A stretch of DNA of 64,000 bases from GCA-2687025 sp964473525 (lineage in GTDB: Bacteria > Poribacteria > WGA-4E > GCA-2687025). The notes under the pieces are model-generated. The model ran no database searches and had not been told where the DNA came from. It saw only the letters and a program-made list of their open reading frames with translations. Numbering within the stretch: the first letter of the stretch is position 1; the number at the start of each line of letters is the position of its first letter. The DNA lies in contig CAYYPK010000008.1 in NCBI GenBank assembly GCA_964473525.1, forward strand, positions 160,818-224,817. Direction: 5' to 3'. The position numbers and the translations under genes were made by a program. Below, piece after piece: positions 26,506 to 35,370 of the stretch.

Positions 26506-27535
26506 CGCGTCGACGCGCGGGGTCGGGGATCTGTTTGCCGACCCATGGCGCGCGTACACGGCGCTCTCGTTGCTCCGCGAGGCGGCGAGGCGGTACACGT
26601 CCTCTGTCGGAGCGTGTCTGCCCCTGAGCGTCGGGTTCGCCGCGCTCGGCCTCGCTCTCGGAGCGGCGCTCACCTACGTCGTGACGACGTTCGGCGGCGT
26701 CACCGCGCCGGCGGAGCTCGTGCGCATTCAGGCGTCGTCCACCCTCCTCGCCATGGTGTTGATGACTCCGGCGGGTCTGGCGCGAGCAACCCGACAAGTG
26801 CTGCGTGGCGTTGGCGTCACCGACGCAATCCCCCGTGTTCGGTACTATCGCGTTGCTGGCGCTGGTCTCTTCCTCGCCATTCCGGCTTCGGTGCTGGTCT
26901 CGGCGTTTCCCGTAGGCGTAGTAGCCCTGTTCTTCTACGTCTGGTGGATGTTCGCTCCGCATGCGTCGCTGCTAGAGGGTGACGGTGGAAGGACGGCGCT
27001 GCGACGCAGCCGGACGCTCTTCGTAGGCGAGTTCAGCGCGACCGCGCTGCCGGTGGTTATCACATTCGCGCTGTTCCTGCTGGCGCTGACGATGGCTCAG
27101 CGTCTCGTGCCGCCGGGCCCGAAGGGGTTCGTCCTGGACGAATCCGGCGACTACGTCCGCGCGCTGGCGGAGGGCGAGACGTACAACGAGCAGACACGCA
27201 TGCTGTTCGTGCCGACCGGCCCTGCCGACCCCGCCGATCCGACCAACCCAGACGAACCAATGGGCAAGCTCCAGTCCATGCCGCCGGAGATAACATATGA
27301 TGGGGAGGCGCGGACGTTGACGCTCCCCGCGCCGGAGCCGGTTCCCCTCTCGACGACGTTGCTATGGGCCGGGCCGCCGCTCCTTCTCGCGGTCCTGCTG
27401 GATCCGATACGCTGGTACGTCATCACGCTGCTCTACTTCAACCTGCGGCTGCGTCGCGAGGGCCTGACGGTGGAGCAGCTGCGTGAGGAACTGGCCGAGG
27501 AGTTCGTCGAAGATCCCAGTGAGGAGATCGCATAG
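26459..27535 (+). CDS. Polytopic membrane protein, function unknown
   Basis: 358 residues from GTG 26459, which overlaps the TPR gene by 47 nt. Bases GGAG lie just upstream, and no later ATG/GTG precedes the first helix, so the overlap is probably real. Membrane helices are visible near residues 50-75 (VGFAALGLALGAALTYVV), 92-107, 130-165 (AGLFLAIPASVLVSAFPVGV, then VALFFYVWWMF), 195-215 (LPVVITFALFLLALTM) and 310-330 (LWAGPPLLLAVLLDPIRW). A soluble loop of about 90 residues lies between the last two. The acidic C-terminus (EELAEEFVEDPSEEIA) is probably cytoplasmic. I do not recognise a named family. Coupling to the TPR gene suggests the two act together. Confidence 0.65.
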   Translation: MTANSTNTSSSSRAISASTRGVGDLFADPWRAYTALSLLREAARRYTSSVGACLPLSVGFAALGLALGAALTYVVTTFGGVTAPAELVRIQASSTLLAMVLMTPAGLARATRQVLRGVGVTDAIPRVRYYRVAGAGLFLAIPASVLVSAFPVGVVALFFYVWWMFAPHASLLEGDGGRTALRRSRTLFVGEFSATALPVVITFALFLLALTMAQRLVPPGPKGFVLDESGDYVRALAEGETYNEQTRMLFVPTGPADPADPTNPDEPMGKLQSMPPEITYDGEARTLTLPAPEPVPLSTTLLWAGPPLLLAVLLDPIRWYVITLLYFNLRLRREGLTVEQLREELAEEFVEDPSEEIA

Positions 27536-27538
27536 CAG

Positions 27539-28480
27539 ATGGCGACCGACACGGGCTTCCTCTACACCGACGCGTTCCTGGACCACGACACAGGCTATGG
27601 ACACCCAGAGCGCCCCCAACGCCTGCAAGCCATCCTCGGAGCCATCGAAACGAGCGACGTCGCCGCAGGGCTGAATCGGATCGCCCCACGACGCGCCACG
27701 ACGGACGAACTGGCGCTCGTGCATCACCCCGACCACATAGAGGTCATTCAGGCCATGTCCGCGCAAGGCGGTGGCCGGATCGGCTACGACACGCCCCTAT
27801 CGGCGGAGTCGTACGACATCGCGCTTCTCGCCGCCGGAGGCGTGCTATCAGCCGTAGACGCCGTCCTCGACGGGACGGCGCCGCGCGCGTTCGCCTGCGG
27901 CAGACCGCCGGGGCACCACGCGACGCCGACGCAGGCCATGGGCTTCTGCCTCTTCAACAACATCGCCGTCGGAGCGCGGTATGCGCTACGCAAGAAGGGC
28001 CTCGGGCGTATCCTCATCGTGGACTGGGACGTTCATCACGGTAACGGTACGCAGGACGCCTTCTACGAGGACGGCGACGTGTTCTTCTTCTCGATCCATC
28101 AGAGCCCGCTCTATCCAGGCACCGGCATGAGTCGCGAGCGAGGCGTTGGCGCGGGCGCGGGGTCCACGCTGAATGTCCCCGTCCCAGCCGGCAGCGTCGA
28201 CGAGGACTACTTCCGTGTCTTCAGCGACACTCTTGCGCCTGCCGCGCGCGAGTTCTCACCGGACCTCGTGATGGTCTCCGCGGGCTTCGACGCGCATGAG
28301 GACGACCCGCTGGCCGGCGTGAACGTCACGACGGAAGGCTTCGGGACGCTTACGCGGCTCGTACGGGACATCGCCGACGAACACTGCGGCGGGCGGGTCG
28401 TGTCGACGCTGGAGGGCGGATACAGCCTGCATGGGGTGTCGTCATCCGTCGTCGCGCACCTGGAGGCGCTTGCGGAGTGA
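27539..28480 (+). CDS. Histone deacetylase-family (AcuC/AphA-like) zinc deacetylase
   Basis: 313 residues from ATG 27539, 3 nt after the preceding stop. This is a zinc-dependent deacetylase of the arginase/HDAC fold. Active-site parts are all there: HPERPQRLQAI near the start, RPPGHHATPTQAMGFC with the His-His pair, VDWDVHHGNGTQD with Asp and His zinc ligands, and SAGFDAHEDDPLAG with the third zinc Asp. EGGYSLHGVSSS holds the family's GGY motif. Bacterial members deacetylate acetylpolyamines, acetyl-lysine proteins or, for AcuC, acetyl-CoA synthetase; the substrate here is open. Its stop overlaps the pyrK start (GTGA), so it is translated together with pyrimidine genes, an unusual partner. 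Confidence 0.93.
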   Translation: MATDTGFLYTDAFLDHDTGYGHPERPQRLQAILGAIETSDVAAGLNRIAPRRATTDELALVHHPDHIEVIQAMSAQGGGRIGYDTPLSAESYDIALLAAGGVLSAVDAVLDGTAPRAFACGRPPGHHATPTQAMGFCLFNNIAVGARYALRKKGLGRILIVDWDVHHGNGTQDAFYEDGDVFFFSIHQSPLYPGTGMSRERGVGAGAGSTLNVPVPAGSVDEDYFRVFSDTLAPAAREFSPDLVMVSAGFDAHEDDPLAGVNVTTEGFGTLTRLVRDIADEHCGGRVVSTLEGGYSLHGVSSSVVAHLEALAE

Positions 28481-29307
28481 CGAACCCGACGCGCGTTGAG
28501 GGCAATGCGAGCGACCGCGACCGCGACGTCCGCATCGTGTCGAAGCAAGAGGTAGCCCCGGGTCACTTCCAAATGCGTCTGGCGTGTCTGGACGCGGTTC
28601 CAGAGGTATCGCCGGGTCAGTTCCTGCACCTCTGGTTGCCCGGGCGCGCTGACCCACTGCTTCGGCGTCCCTACACGGTGTACCGCACGCACGAGGACGG
28701 CTTCGACATCCTGTTCCAGGCGGTCGGCAAAGGCAGCGCGCTCCTCGCGGGCATGGACATCGGGGCGACGCTACGGGTCGCGTGGCCGCTGGGCGAGGGC
28801 TTTGCGCCGCCACCCGACGGGGCGACAGCGGTCGTCGTGGGTGGGGGCGTCGGGATGGCGTCGCTCTACCTGCTCATCGAACGCCTCGCGCAGGCGTCCG
28901 TCCCGACGTTGGTCCTGCTTGGGACGCGTAGCAGCGACTACGTGCTGTGCCGCCAGGAAATCGAGGCGCTGGGAGTGCCGCTACGCATCGCGACGGACGA
29001 CGGTAGCGAGGGCTTCCACGGGTTCGTCACGGAACTCGCGGCCAGCGTGTTCGACGAGGAGAAGCCGACCGCGCCGCACGTGTACGCATGCGGGCCGACC
29101 CCCATGATGCGGGCGCTCACGGAAGTCGTCACGTCGCGCGACATCCCGACTCAGGTCGCGCTGGAGAACCGCATGGGGTGCGGGTTGGGCGTCTGTCTCG
29201 GCTGCGTTGTCCCGGTGAGGACCGGCGAGGACGTTTCCTACCAGCGAGTCTGCATCGAAGGCCCGGTGTTCGACGCCCGGAATGTGATCTGGGAGTACCG
29301 CGTGTGA
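28477..29307 (+). CDS. pyrK: Dihydroorotate dehydrogenase B, electron transfer subunit
   Basis: 276 residues from GTG 28477, overlapping the deacetylase stop by 4 nt. PyrK carries FAD and a [2Fe-2S] cluster and lets PyrD use NAD+ as electron acceptor. Seen: PGQFLHLWLPGRADPLLRRPYTV (FAD site), VVVGGGVGMASLYLLIERL (NAD site) and YACGPTPMMRAL. The cluster ligands are in MGCGLGVCLGCVVP plus a later Cys in RVCIEGPVF. The start gives a slightly longer N-terminus than usual, but homology begins by residue 20 (VRIVSKQEVAPGHF). The pyrD GTG again overlaps the stop by 4 nt. Together they form the class 1B enzyme. Confidence 0.95.
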   Translation: MTNPTRVEGNASDRDRDVRIVSKQEVAPGHFQMRLACLDAVPEVSPGQFLHLWLPGRADPLLRRPYTVYRTHEDGFDILFQAVGKGSALLAGMDIGATLRVAWPLGEGFAPPPDGATAVVVGGGVGMASLYLLIERLAQASVPTLVLLGTRSSDYVLCRQEIEALGVPLRIATDDGSEGFHGFVTELAASVFDEEKPTAPHVYACGPTPMMRALTEVVTSRDIPTQVALENRMGCGLGVCLGCVVPVRTGEDVSYQRVCIEGPVFDARNVIWEYRV

Positions 29308-30218
29308 CGGACCTAAGCGTAGACATCGGCGGCATGGCGATGGGGAATCCCGTCATGACCGCGTCCGGCACGTTCGGCTACGCGTGCGAATACGCCGAGT
29401 TCGTCGACCTGAACAGACTGGGCGCCGTGGGGCTCAAGAGCGTGACCGTCGAGCCGCGTGAGGGCAACGCCCCGCCGCGCATCGCCGAGACGGAAGCCGG
29501 GATGCTGAACAGCATCGGCCTCCAGAACGTCGGCGTGGACGCGTTCATCTCCGAGAAGCTGCCGTACCTCCGCGACTATGACACGCAGGTGCTTGCGAAC
29601 CTGTCGGGACGCACGGTCTCGGACTACGTCGAACTATGCAGGCGCTTTGAGGACACCGAAGGCGTCCACGGTCTGGAACTCAACGTCTCTTGCCCGAACG
29701 TCGACAGCGGCGGCATGACCTTCGGCGTAGACGCGGGTCTCCTCGGCGAACTGGTCTCCGCGTGCCGGCGAGCGACGACGCTCCCACTCATCGTGAAGCT
29801 CTCACCCAACGTGACGGATATCGTCGCCATGGCGCGCGTCTGCGAAGGCGCTGGCGCCGACGGTCTCTCGCTCATCAACACGCTGTTGGGTATGTCCATC
29901 GACGTGGACTCTCGGCGCGCCAGCCTGTCGCGGGGAGCGGGCGGCTTGTCTGGCCCAGTGGTCAAGCCGGTCGCCGTGCGCATGGTGTGGCAGGTGTACA
30001 ACGCCGTGGACCTGCCCATCATCGGCATGGGCGGCATCTCGACCACTGAGGACGCGCTGGAGTTCATTGTCGCCGGCGCGACGGCCGTCGCCGTGGGCAC
30101 GGCGAACTTCGTGAATCCCCGCGTCACGATGGAGATCGTGGCCGGTATCAAGGCGTATTTCGAGCAGCACGACATACCAAACGTCGCCGCCTTGCGCGGC
30201 TCCTGCATCGTTGGTTAG
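29304..30218 (+). CDS. pyrD: Dihydroorotate dehydrogenase, class 1B catalytic subunit
   Basis: 304 residues from GTG 29304, which shares 4 nt (GTGA) with the pyrK stop; an open frame further upstream is a shadow of pyrK. It oxidises dihydroorotate to orotate with FMN in pyrimidine synthesis. Class 1 features include VMTASGTFGYACEYAEFVDL, GMLNSIGLQNVGVDAFI, ELNVSCPNVDSGG with the catalytic Cys of class 1B, and IVKLSPNVTDI. Near the end, IGMGGISTTEDALEFIVAGA, then AVAVGTANF, bind FMN phosphate. Cytoplasmic and soluble, it pairs with PyrK. The upstream HDAC-family gene belongs to the same overlapping chain. Confidence 0.95.
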   Translation: MTDLSVDIGGMAMGNPVMTASGTFGYACEYAEFVDLNRLGAVGLKSVTVEPREGNAPPRIAETEAGMLNSIGLQNVGVDAFISEKLPYLRDYDTQVLANLSGRTVSDYVELCRRFEDTEGVHGLELNVSCPNVDSGGMTFGVDAGLLGELVSACRRATTLPLIVKLSPNVTDIVAMARVCEGAGADGLSLINTLLGMSIDVDSRRASLSRGAGGLSGPVVKPVAVRMVWQVYNAVDLPIIGMGGISTTEDALEFIVAGATAVAVGTANFVNPRVTMEIVAGIKAYFEQHDIPNVAALRGSCIVG

Positions 30219-30252
30219 CCGACCGCGTCGTCGGCTGGACAGGGCGTGACAG

Positions 30253-32175
30253 ATGGACACGGGACGACTCCTGCCGGGAAAGACCGCCAGATGGCGAGGC
30301 GTTGGCGCGTGGGTACTTGGTGTCGCTGTGGCGGGCGCGATGCTCGTTCCGCGGGCCGAGGCAATACGGGCGCGCGTGTCGCTGCCGAACGGCGACGTTT
30401 ACACTGGTGAGTGGCTACGCTCCGACGGGTCGCAGTTCCTCATCCGGCTGGACGACGGTCAGCAACTGCAGTTGTTCCTCCCCGCTGGCGGCGCGGTGCA
30501 GTTCCTCGGCGAGGACGGCGATGTCCGCCCCGAGGCGACTCAAAGGCTCCGCGCGGCATGGGACGCGCTGGAACTGGACCTGCCGGTCGTAGCGGAGGCG
30601 AATCTGCGCGAGGCGATCTCGCTGTCTCCCAAGCTGGCGGCGGCGCACTACGAGCTCGCCGTGTTGCTCGAATCGCAGGAGTCGTCCGAGGCATCGCGAC
30701 ACTACGTACTGGCGGCTCAGTTGGATCCTGCCGCGTACCCGATCACCGACAAGATTCAGGAAGAGGCGGCGGAGTATCTCGCTCAGGACGACTACGTGTC
30801 CGCGGCGGTTGCGCTGGCGGCGTTCGCCAAGGCGTTTCCTGCCGACCCGTACGCGCCAGAAGCTGCCCACAACGCGGCGCGGTACTTCGGGGAACACAGC
30901 GGCTCGGCGCCGGAAGCGCAGATGCAGGCGCTCGCGGCGTACGAGTACGCGTTGGACACGTTCCCCATGCACCCCCTCGCCGAGGAGAACGTCTTCGCCC
31001 TCGGCAAGCTCTACGGCGAGACGGGAGACCACGGCCGCGCGGACTTCACGCTCTCGGAGTTCCTGACGCTCTATCCGGGAAGCCCCTACGAGACGCAGGC
31101 GCACCTCGCGCTCGGGTATGCCCGGCTGGCGATGGGTGACACGGACGGCGTCAAACGCGAGGCGCGCTGGATCATGGACCACACGAGCGACGAGCAGCTC
31201 CGCGCCGAGGCGCTGGCGCTGTCGTCGGAGGTCGCGTGGGTCGTCTTCAACACGGACAAGGGTCTCGGTCACAACACCGTGCGCGCGGTCGCCACGGACG
31301 GCCCCGAGGTATGGATCGGCACCGTCAGCGGCGTCACGAAGCTGGACCTGAGCTACGGCGCTCCCTCCACGATGGACATAGGTGGACTCGCGCGCGAGAC
31401 GCCCATCCGCTCCTTCGCGATCAGCCCGACGCACGTGTGGGTAGGGACGGGTGGTCTGGGGCTACTCAGGCAGGATAAGGTGACGGGCGACGTCACCGAG
31501 TACGGACCTATGGACGGGCTCCCGGGTCGCGGCATCGACGCCATCGCCATGGACGACGCGGAGGTGTGGGTCGGAGGCGTGGACGGGCTCGCCAAATACA
31601 CGCGGGCGACGGGCAATTGGGAGACGTTCACCGTCGAGCAGGGGTTCGAGGGGGTCCACGCGACCGCGTTGGTGCTGACGCCCGAGTCGCTGTGGGTCGG
31701 CACGAAGTCGAAAGGCGTGTTCCGGTTGGAGCGCGAGTTGATGGTGTGGGAGACCTATTCGCCGCGCAACAGCGTCGTGGGAGGCAACTCCATCACGAGC
31801 ATGGCGGCGACGGACACGGGCATCGTCGTCACGTGGTACACGACCGTGACGCAGGGCTTCCGCTCCAATGCTCAGGGCTACTCCGAGTGGAGCGACGCCG
31901 ACCAAGCGTGGACGAACACCCCGATGGGCCGGGACGACATCGCCCCCGAGGACATCTTCGGCGCCTACGCCGAGGGCATCCTGTGGATCGGGACCGGCGG
32001 GTCGCTCATGCGTCGCGCGGCCGACGGCTGGGGCAACTACGAGTACCCCATCGACATCCGCGGCTCGCGCATCCATTCCGTGACGCCAGACGGGCAGTAC
32101 GTGTGGATTGGCTCGGACGCGGGAGTCGCTCGCGTGGACACGCTCATGTTCGAGCGCGCGCCGGACGAGCAGTAG
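30253..32175 (+). CDS. Secreted TPR plus beta-propeller protein
   Basis: 640 residues from ATG 30253. A signal or anchor segment (GAWVLGVAVAGAMLVPRAEA) is followed by a short beta domain (NGDVYTGEWLRSDGSQFLIR). TPR-like helices then span about residues 95-320: AEANLREAISLSPKLAAAHY, AYEYALDTFPMHPLAEENVF and LSEFLTLYPGSPYETQAHLA. The C-terminal half is a propeller of the two-component-regulator type, with blades ending in WIGTVSGVTKLDL, VWVGTGGLGLLRQ, VWVGGVDGLAKYTR and LWVGTKSKGVFRL. It has no kinase or output domain, so it is a sensor-like or scaffold module on its own. It follows pyrD by 34 nt, possibly by read-through only. A hairpin repeat lies just after its stop. Confidence 0.8.
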   Translation: MDTGRLLPGKTARWRGVGAWVLGVAVAGAMLVPRAEAIRARVSLPNGDVYTGEWLRSDGSQFLIRLDDGQQLQLFLPAGGAVQFLGEDGDVRPEATQRLRAAWDALELDLPVVAEANLREAISLSPKLAAAHYELAVLLESQESSEASRHYVLAAQLDPAAYPITDKIQEEAAEYLAQDDYVSAAVALAAFAKAFPADPYAPEAAHNAARYFGEHSGSAPEAQMQALAAYEYALDTFPMHPLAEENVFALGKLYGETGDHGRADFTLSEFLTLYPGSPYETQAHLALGYARLAMGDTDGVKREARWIMDHTSDEQLRAEALALSSEVAWVVFNTDKGLGHNTVRAVATDGPEVWIGTVSGVTKLDLSYGAPSTMDIGGLARETPIRSFAISPTHVWVGTGGLGLLRQDKVTGDVTEYGPMDGLPGRGIDAIAMDDAEVWVGGVDGLAKYTRATGNWETFTVEQGFEGVHATALVLTPESLWVGTKSKGVFRLERELMVWETYSPRNSVVGGNSITSMAATDTGIVVTWYTTVTQGFRSNAQGYSEWSDADQAWTNTPMGRDDIAPEDIFGAYAEGILWIGTGGSLMRRAADGWGNYEYPIDIRGSRIHSVTPDGQYVWIGSDAGVARVDTLMFERAPDEQ

Positions 32176-32200
32176 CAGCGGTGCTGTCGGCTCACACAGT

Positions 32201-32243
32201 CCCTTCCCCCTTTCAAAGGGGGAAGGCTAGGATGGGGGTTCGG
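32201..32243 (+). repeat. Hairpin repeat, copy 2 (possible terminator between convergent genes)
   Basis: The longest stem of the three: CCTTCCCCCTTT (32202-32213) pairs fully with AAAGGGGGAAGG (32215-32226) around a single C. The tail CTAGGATGGGGGTTCGG follows. It sits 25 nt past the propeller gene's stop and 47 nt from the end of the convergent methyltransferase gene, so it could stop transcription from both sides. Confidence 0.8.
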
Positions 32244-32273
32244 CTCCCAGCTCATGCCGGCGCGCAGCGCGCA

Positions 32274-32978
32274 CTACTCCGCTGCCTTCTCGCCAATGAA
32301 GTAGACCGCGCTAGCGATCCGCGCGGAGTCCGGCCGCCGGACGAGCCAGAAGTCGAGCAGTAGCAGAGGCGCCGTCACCCAGCCCACTGCAAGCGCGACG
32401 AGCTTCGCGATCCACAGATTCCCGAACGACAGCAGCAGCCCCACCCACTCCCTGAAGACCCAGTGCAGCGCGGCAGTCGGGCCGACGCAGTTCCCTGCGT
32501 CGATGCGCGCAAAGCCCTCGAACAGATCCTCGAAGCCGTCGAGCGTCCATCGCTGGTAATCCGTCGGCGACGGATGGTAGCCCTGCAAGAACGGCACGGC
32601 GGCGCAGACGACTCCGCCCGGCTTCAGGACGCGGCGTATCTCGTCCACCATGCCGACCGGGTCTTGGACGTGCTCCAAGACGGCCTCGACGATGACGGCG
32701 TCCAGGCAGCCGTCAGTAAACGGCAACGCGTGACCGTCACCCACCACGTCCGTGGTCGGGACGGGCGCGATCTCCAGGTTCAGCACGTGAGCTGCGCGTT
32801 TGCGTTCCCCGGCTCCGAGATCCAGCACACGCGCCGACGGTCCCCACTCGCCTAGCAGGCGACGTATCTTGCGGTCCCAGTAGGGAGCGGCGTAGGGGCA
32901 AGAGGCGAAGAAGTAGAGCCACGGGTGGCGCTTGATCCAGAACTTCAGGCGTAGGAAGGACGACGAGGTCTCGCTCAC
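32274..32978 (-). CDS. SAM-dependent methyltransferase with C-terminal membrane segment
   Basis: 234 residues from GTG 32978, overlapping the glycosyltransferase stop by 4 nt. A class I methyltransferase fold is visible: ARVLDLGAGERKRAAHV (SAM loop), GDGHALPFTDGCLDAVIVEAVLEHV and VLKPGGVVCAAVPFLQGYHP. It has a hydrophobic stretch late in the chain (NLWIAKLVALAVGWVTAPLLLL), which suggests membrane association. Position at the end of an overlapping set with a GT4 glycosyltransferase suggests a glycan or lipid-linked acceptor. It converges with the TPR/propeller gene across a hairpin repeat. The precise acceptor is not known. Confidence 0.85.
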   Translation of the reverse strand: MSETSSSFLRLKFWIKRHPWLYFFASCPYAAPYWDRKIRRLLGEWGPSARVLDLGAGERKRAAHVLNLEIAPVPTTDVVGDGHALPFTDGCLDAVIVEAVLEHVQDPVGMVDEIRRVLKPGGVVCAAVPFLQGYHPSPTDYQRWTLDGFEDLFEGFARIDAGNCVGPTAALHWVFREWVGLLLSFGNLWIAKLVALAVGWVTAPLLLLDFWLVRRPDSARIASAVYFIGEKAAE

Positions 32979-34141
32979 GGCCGCTCACGTTCCCAGGCGG
33001 CCTTCTCCAGCAGCGTCAGATACGACGACGCGACGTTGCCCCACGCGTATTTCTGCACGCGGACAACGCTCGCCTCGCCCATGAGGCGTCGCCGTTCCAC
33101 GTCGATGAGCATCTCTTCCATGTGGCGAGCGAGTTCCGTCTCCGAGCCGACGGCGAAGCGGCGACCGTTGCACCCGTCTTCGACGAGTTCGTCCATCCCC
33201 TGCACGTCCGTGGCGATGACCGGTAAGCCCGTCGCCATGGCTTCCAGCACGACGAGGGGCATCCCCTCCGCGTGGGAAGCGAGGACGTAGGCGTCCGCGG
33301 CGGCGTATCTGCGCGAGAGATCCTCGTACGGCACCGTGCCGGCGAACCGCACGATCGAGGACAGCTCGAGTTCGTCGCAGAGCGACTCCAACGCGCCTCG
33401 CTCAGGCCCATCGCCCACGATCTCCACCTCGAACGCGAGGTTCGCGCGCGACCGCAGCAGGGCGGTCGCATAGATGAGCGTGTCGAAGCCCTTGCGCGGT
33501 ATGAGCCGTCCGACCGAGAGGAACCGTGTGGGCGCGTCCGCCTTGCCGCCGCGCAGTTGTGGCGTGAACCGCCCCAGGTCGATGCCGTCAGGGATGACGT
33601 CGATGGGTTGCTCCGGCGCCGTTTGCAGCGCCAATTCGCGCAGGCCCTCGCTGCACGCGACGACGGAGGACGCGGTCCGCCATATCTCCAAGATGGCGGG
33701 CTTGAGGATGGCGTAGAGCTGCTCGTAGTACGGCGGGTCCGGGTTCACGCGGGGCACGTCGCGGCCCCCCAGGAACACCACATACGGTATGTTCTTGAAC
33801 TTCTTGAGGAGCCACGCCCCGAAACCCGACGGGATGCCGAAGAACACCTGCACCGCGTCCGGCTTGAACTTCCGCACTCGCCACATGGCTACCCACGTGG
33901 AACTGATCGAGTAGGCAAGCATCTCGTGCACCTGCGCGACGTCCGGGTTCGCGCGGAGGCATGGCACGCGCTCTATCCGGTATCCGTCGCGCGTCTCGAA
34001 CCGCGGCAAGTCCCGGTACGCCGCGGTCAGGACGAGGACATCGTGCCCTCGGGACGCGTACTCCTTGGCGAGGTGCGCCGTGACATGCCCTCCCCCGCCG
34101 CCGACGGGCGGAAACTCGTGGTTGAACAGCAGGAACTTCAT
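32975..34141 (-). CDS. GT4-family glycosyltransferase
   Basis: 388 residues from ATG 34141, sharing ATGA with the upstream M20 gene. It has the GT-B fold typical of GT4: a glycine-rich N-terminal loop (FPPVGGGGGHVTAHLAKEYA), PDAVQVFFGIPSGFGAWLL and VIPDGIDLGRF. The C-terminal donor domain carries RFLSVGRLIPRKGFDTLI, VEIVGDGPERGALE, and the EX7E motif in EGMPLVVLEAMATGLPVIA. It transfers a nucleotide-sugar residue, usually in polysaccharide or glycolipid synthesis at the cytoplasmic side of the membrane. The downstream methyltransferase overlaps it by 4 nt (GTGA), so they likely act in one pathway. Donor and acceptor cannot be read from sequence. Confidence 0.92.
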   Translation of the reverse strand: MKFLLFNHEFPPVGGGGGHVTAHLAKEYASRGHDVLVLTAAYRDLPRFETRDGYRIERVPCLRANPDVAQVHEMLAYSISSTWVAMWRVRKFKPDAVQVFFGIPSGFGAWLLKKFKNIPYVVFLGGRDVPRVNPDPPYYEQLYAILKPAILEIWRTASSVVACSEGLRELALQTAPEQPIDVIPDGIDLGRFTPQLRGGKADAPTRFLSVGRLIPRKGFDTLIYATALLRSRANLAFEVEIVGDGPERGALESLCDELELSSIVRFAGTVPYEDLSRRYAAADAYVLASHAEGMPLVVLEAMATGLPVIATDVQGMDELVEDGCNGRRFAVGSETELARHMEEMLIDVERRRLMGEASVVRVQKYAWGNVASSYLTLLEKAAWERERP

Positions 34142-35370
34142 CGGCTGCTAGCGTTGTCCGCGGAGAAGTAAGCCACCGTGGCGGCGAGGAACATGCGGGT
34201 GCGGTCTACCATCTCGTCCAGCGTGATGGACTCCAGGTCGCTGTGCGCGCCGCGCCCGTCGGGGCCGAACCAGAGCGCGTCCGATCCGCCCTCGCGCGCG
34301 AACGTCGCCGCGTCACCCACCGAAGGATAGCCCCTTATCTCCGGCTCGACGCCCTTCACCAGTCTAAACGCTTCCTGCGCCGCCGCGATGACCGGAGCGT
34401 CGTCGCGAATCTCGTAGCTCGGGCGCACCAACTGCCACCCAATCTCGATGTCTACACCCTCGCTCGCGGCGATGGGCGCCAGGCGGTCTCGCATCTCATC
34501 CTGCACGGCTTCGAACGTGTTCTCTGGATGCCAGCGCCGCGTACCCATGATCATCGCGGCGTTCGGGAAACGGTTGTAGAAGTCGCCACCGTGCGTCTGC
34601 CCAACAAAGACGGTCTCGGGCCGCAGGAGCGGGTGCTCTCGCGTCGCCAGCTCCCGTCGTAGCGACTCGATCTCCGCGACGAGGCGGGCAGTTGTCACCA
34701 GCGGGTTCGGCGTGCCAGCGGGGGTCGAGTTCTCGTGCTGCACGTCGCCTGGGCGGGTGATATTCACGGTGTAGATGGCCATGCCGCGGCCAGCGACCGC
34801 GATGAGGTCCGGCGCGCCTTCCGCCACGAGCGTCGCGTCGCCTATATGCCCATCCGCGATGAGAGCCTTCACGCCTTGCGCGAACCCCAAAGGCGCTTCG
34901 TGCCAGCCGTGCGTCGTGAAGAGCAGCCTACCAGCGAACGGGAAGCCTACCTCGGCGAACACGCGAGCCGTCTCCGCCATGATGGCGAGGCCGCCCTTCA
35001 TGTCGGCGGCGCCACGACCTGTCAAAACGCCATCGTCGACCCGTGGCTCTGGGTGTGGAATCGGGACGGTTCGTGTCGAGCCATCCTCTAGCGTCTCGAT
35101 CTTCCCGATGACGTCCGCGTGACCGTCGAAATGGAGGGTGCGCCCGTCGCCCGACCCCGCTAGGTACGCGGCCATGTTAGGGGCGTTCGGGACGGGGTTC
35201 GACACGGTTACGTCCAGCCCGGCGTCTCGGTACATGTCCGCGTAGAGCGCGGTGACGGCTTCTGTCTCGCCCGTCGGGCTGGGGGTGTTCACCAAGTCCC
35301 ACGCCGCCGCCATGAGGCGCTCCGGCTGGATTGCGGCGTCCAGTTTGGCGAGCAGCGCGGATGCGTCCAC
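34138..35370 (-). CDS. M20-family metallohydrolase (ArgE/DapE/succinyl-diaminopimelate desuccinylase-like)
   Basis: 410 residues from ATG 35370. It is an M20 dizinc amidohydrolase: LHFDGHADVIG gives His84 and Asp86, and LTGRGAADMKGGLAIM gives the bridging Asp123. GPDGRGAHSDLESITLDEM supplies the last His, and a dimerisation (lid) domain lies between. Where most M20 enzymes have Glu-Glu (catalytic base plus ligand), this one reads GWHEAPLGFAQG, i.e. His157-Glu158. It probably deacylates an N-acyl amino acid or cleaves a dipeptide. It is the first gene of a three-gene overlapping string with the glycosyltransferase and methyltransferase, an odd companion. It could be an ArgE for this arginine-making cell, but argJ makes ArgE unnecessary. 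Confidence 0.85.
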   Translation of the reverse strand: MDASALLAKLDAAIQPERLMAAAWDLVNTPSPTGETEAVTALYADMYRDAGLDVTVSNPVPNAPNMAAYLAGSGDGRTLHFDGHADVIGKIETLEDGSTRTVPIPHPEPRVDDGVLTGRGAADMKGGLAIMAETARVFAEVGFPFAGRLLFTTHGWHEAPLGFAQGVKALIADGHIGDATLVAEGAPDLIAVAGRGMAIYTVNITRPGDVQHENSTPAGTPNPLVTTARLVAEIESLRRELATREHPLLRPETVFVGQTHGGDFYNRFPNAAMIMGTRRWHPENTFEAVQDEMRDRLAPIAASEGVDIEIGWQLVRPSYEIRDDAPVIAAAQEAFRLVKGVEPEIRGYPSVGDAATFAREGGSDALWFGPDGRGAHSDLESITLDEMVDRTRMFLAATVAYFSADNASSR

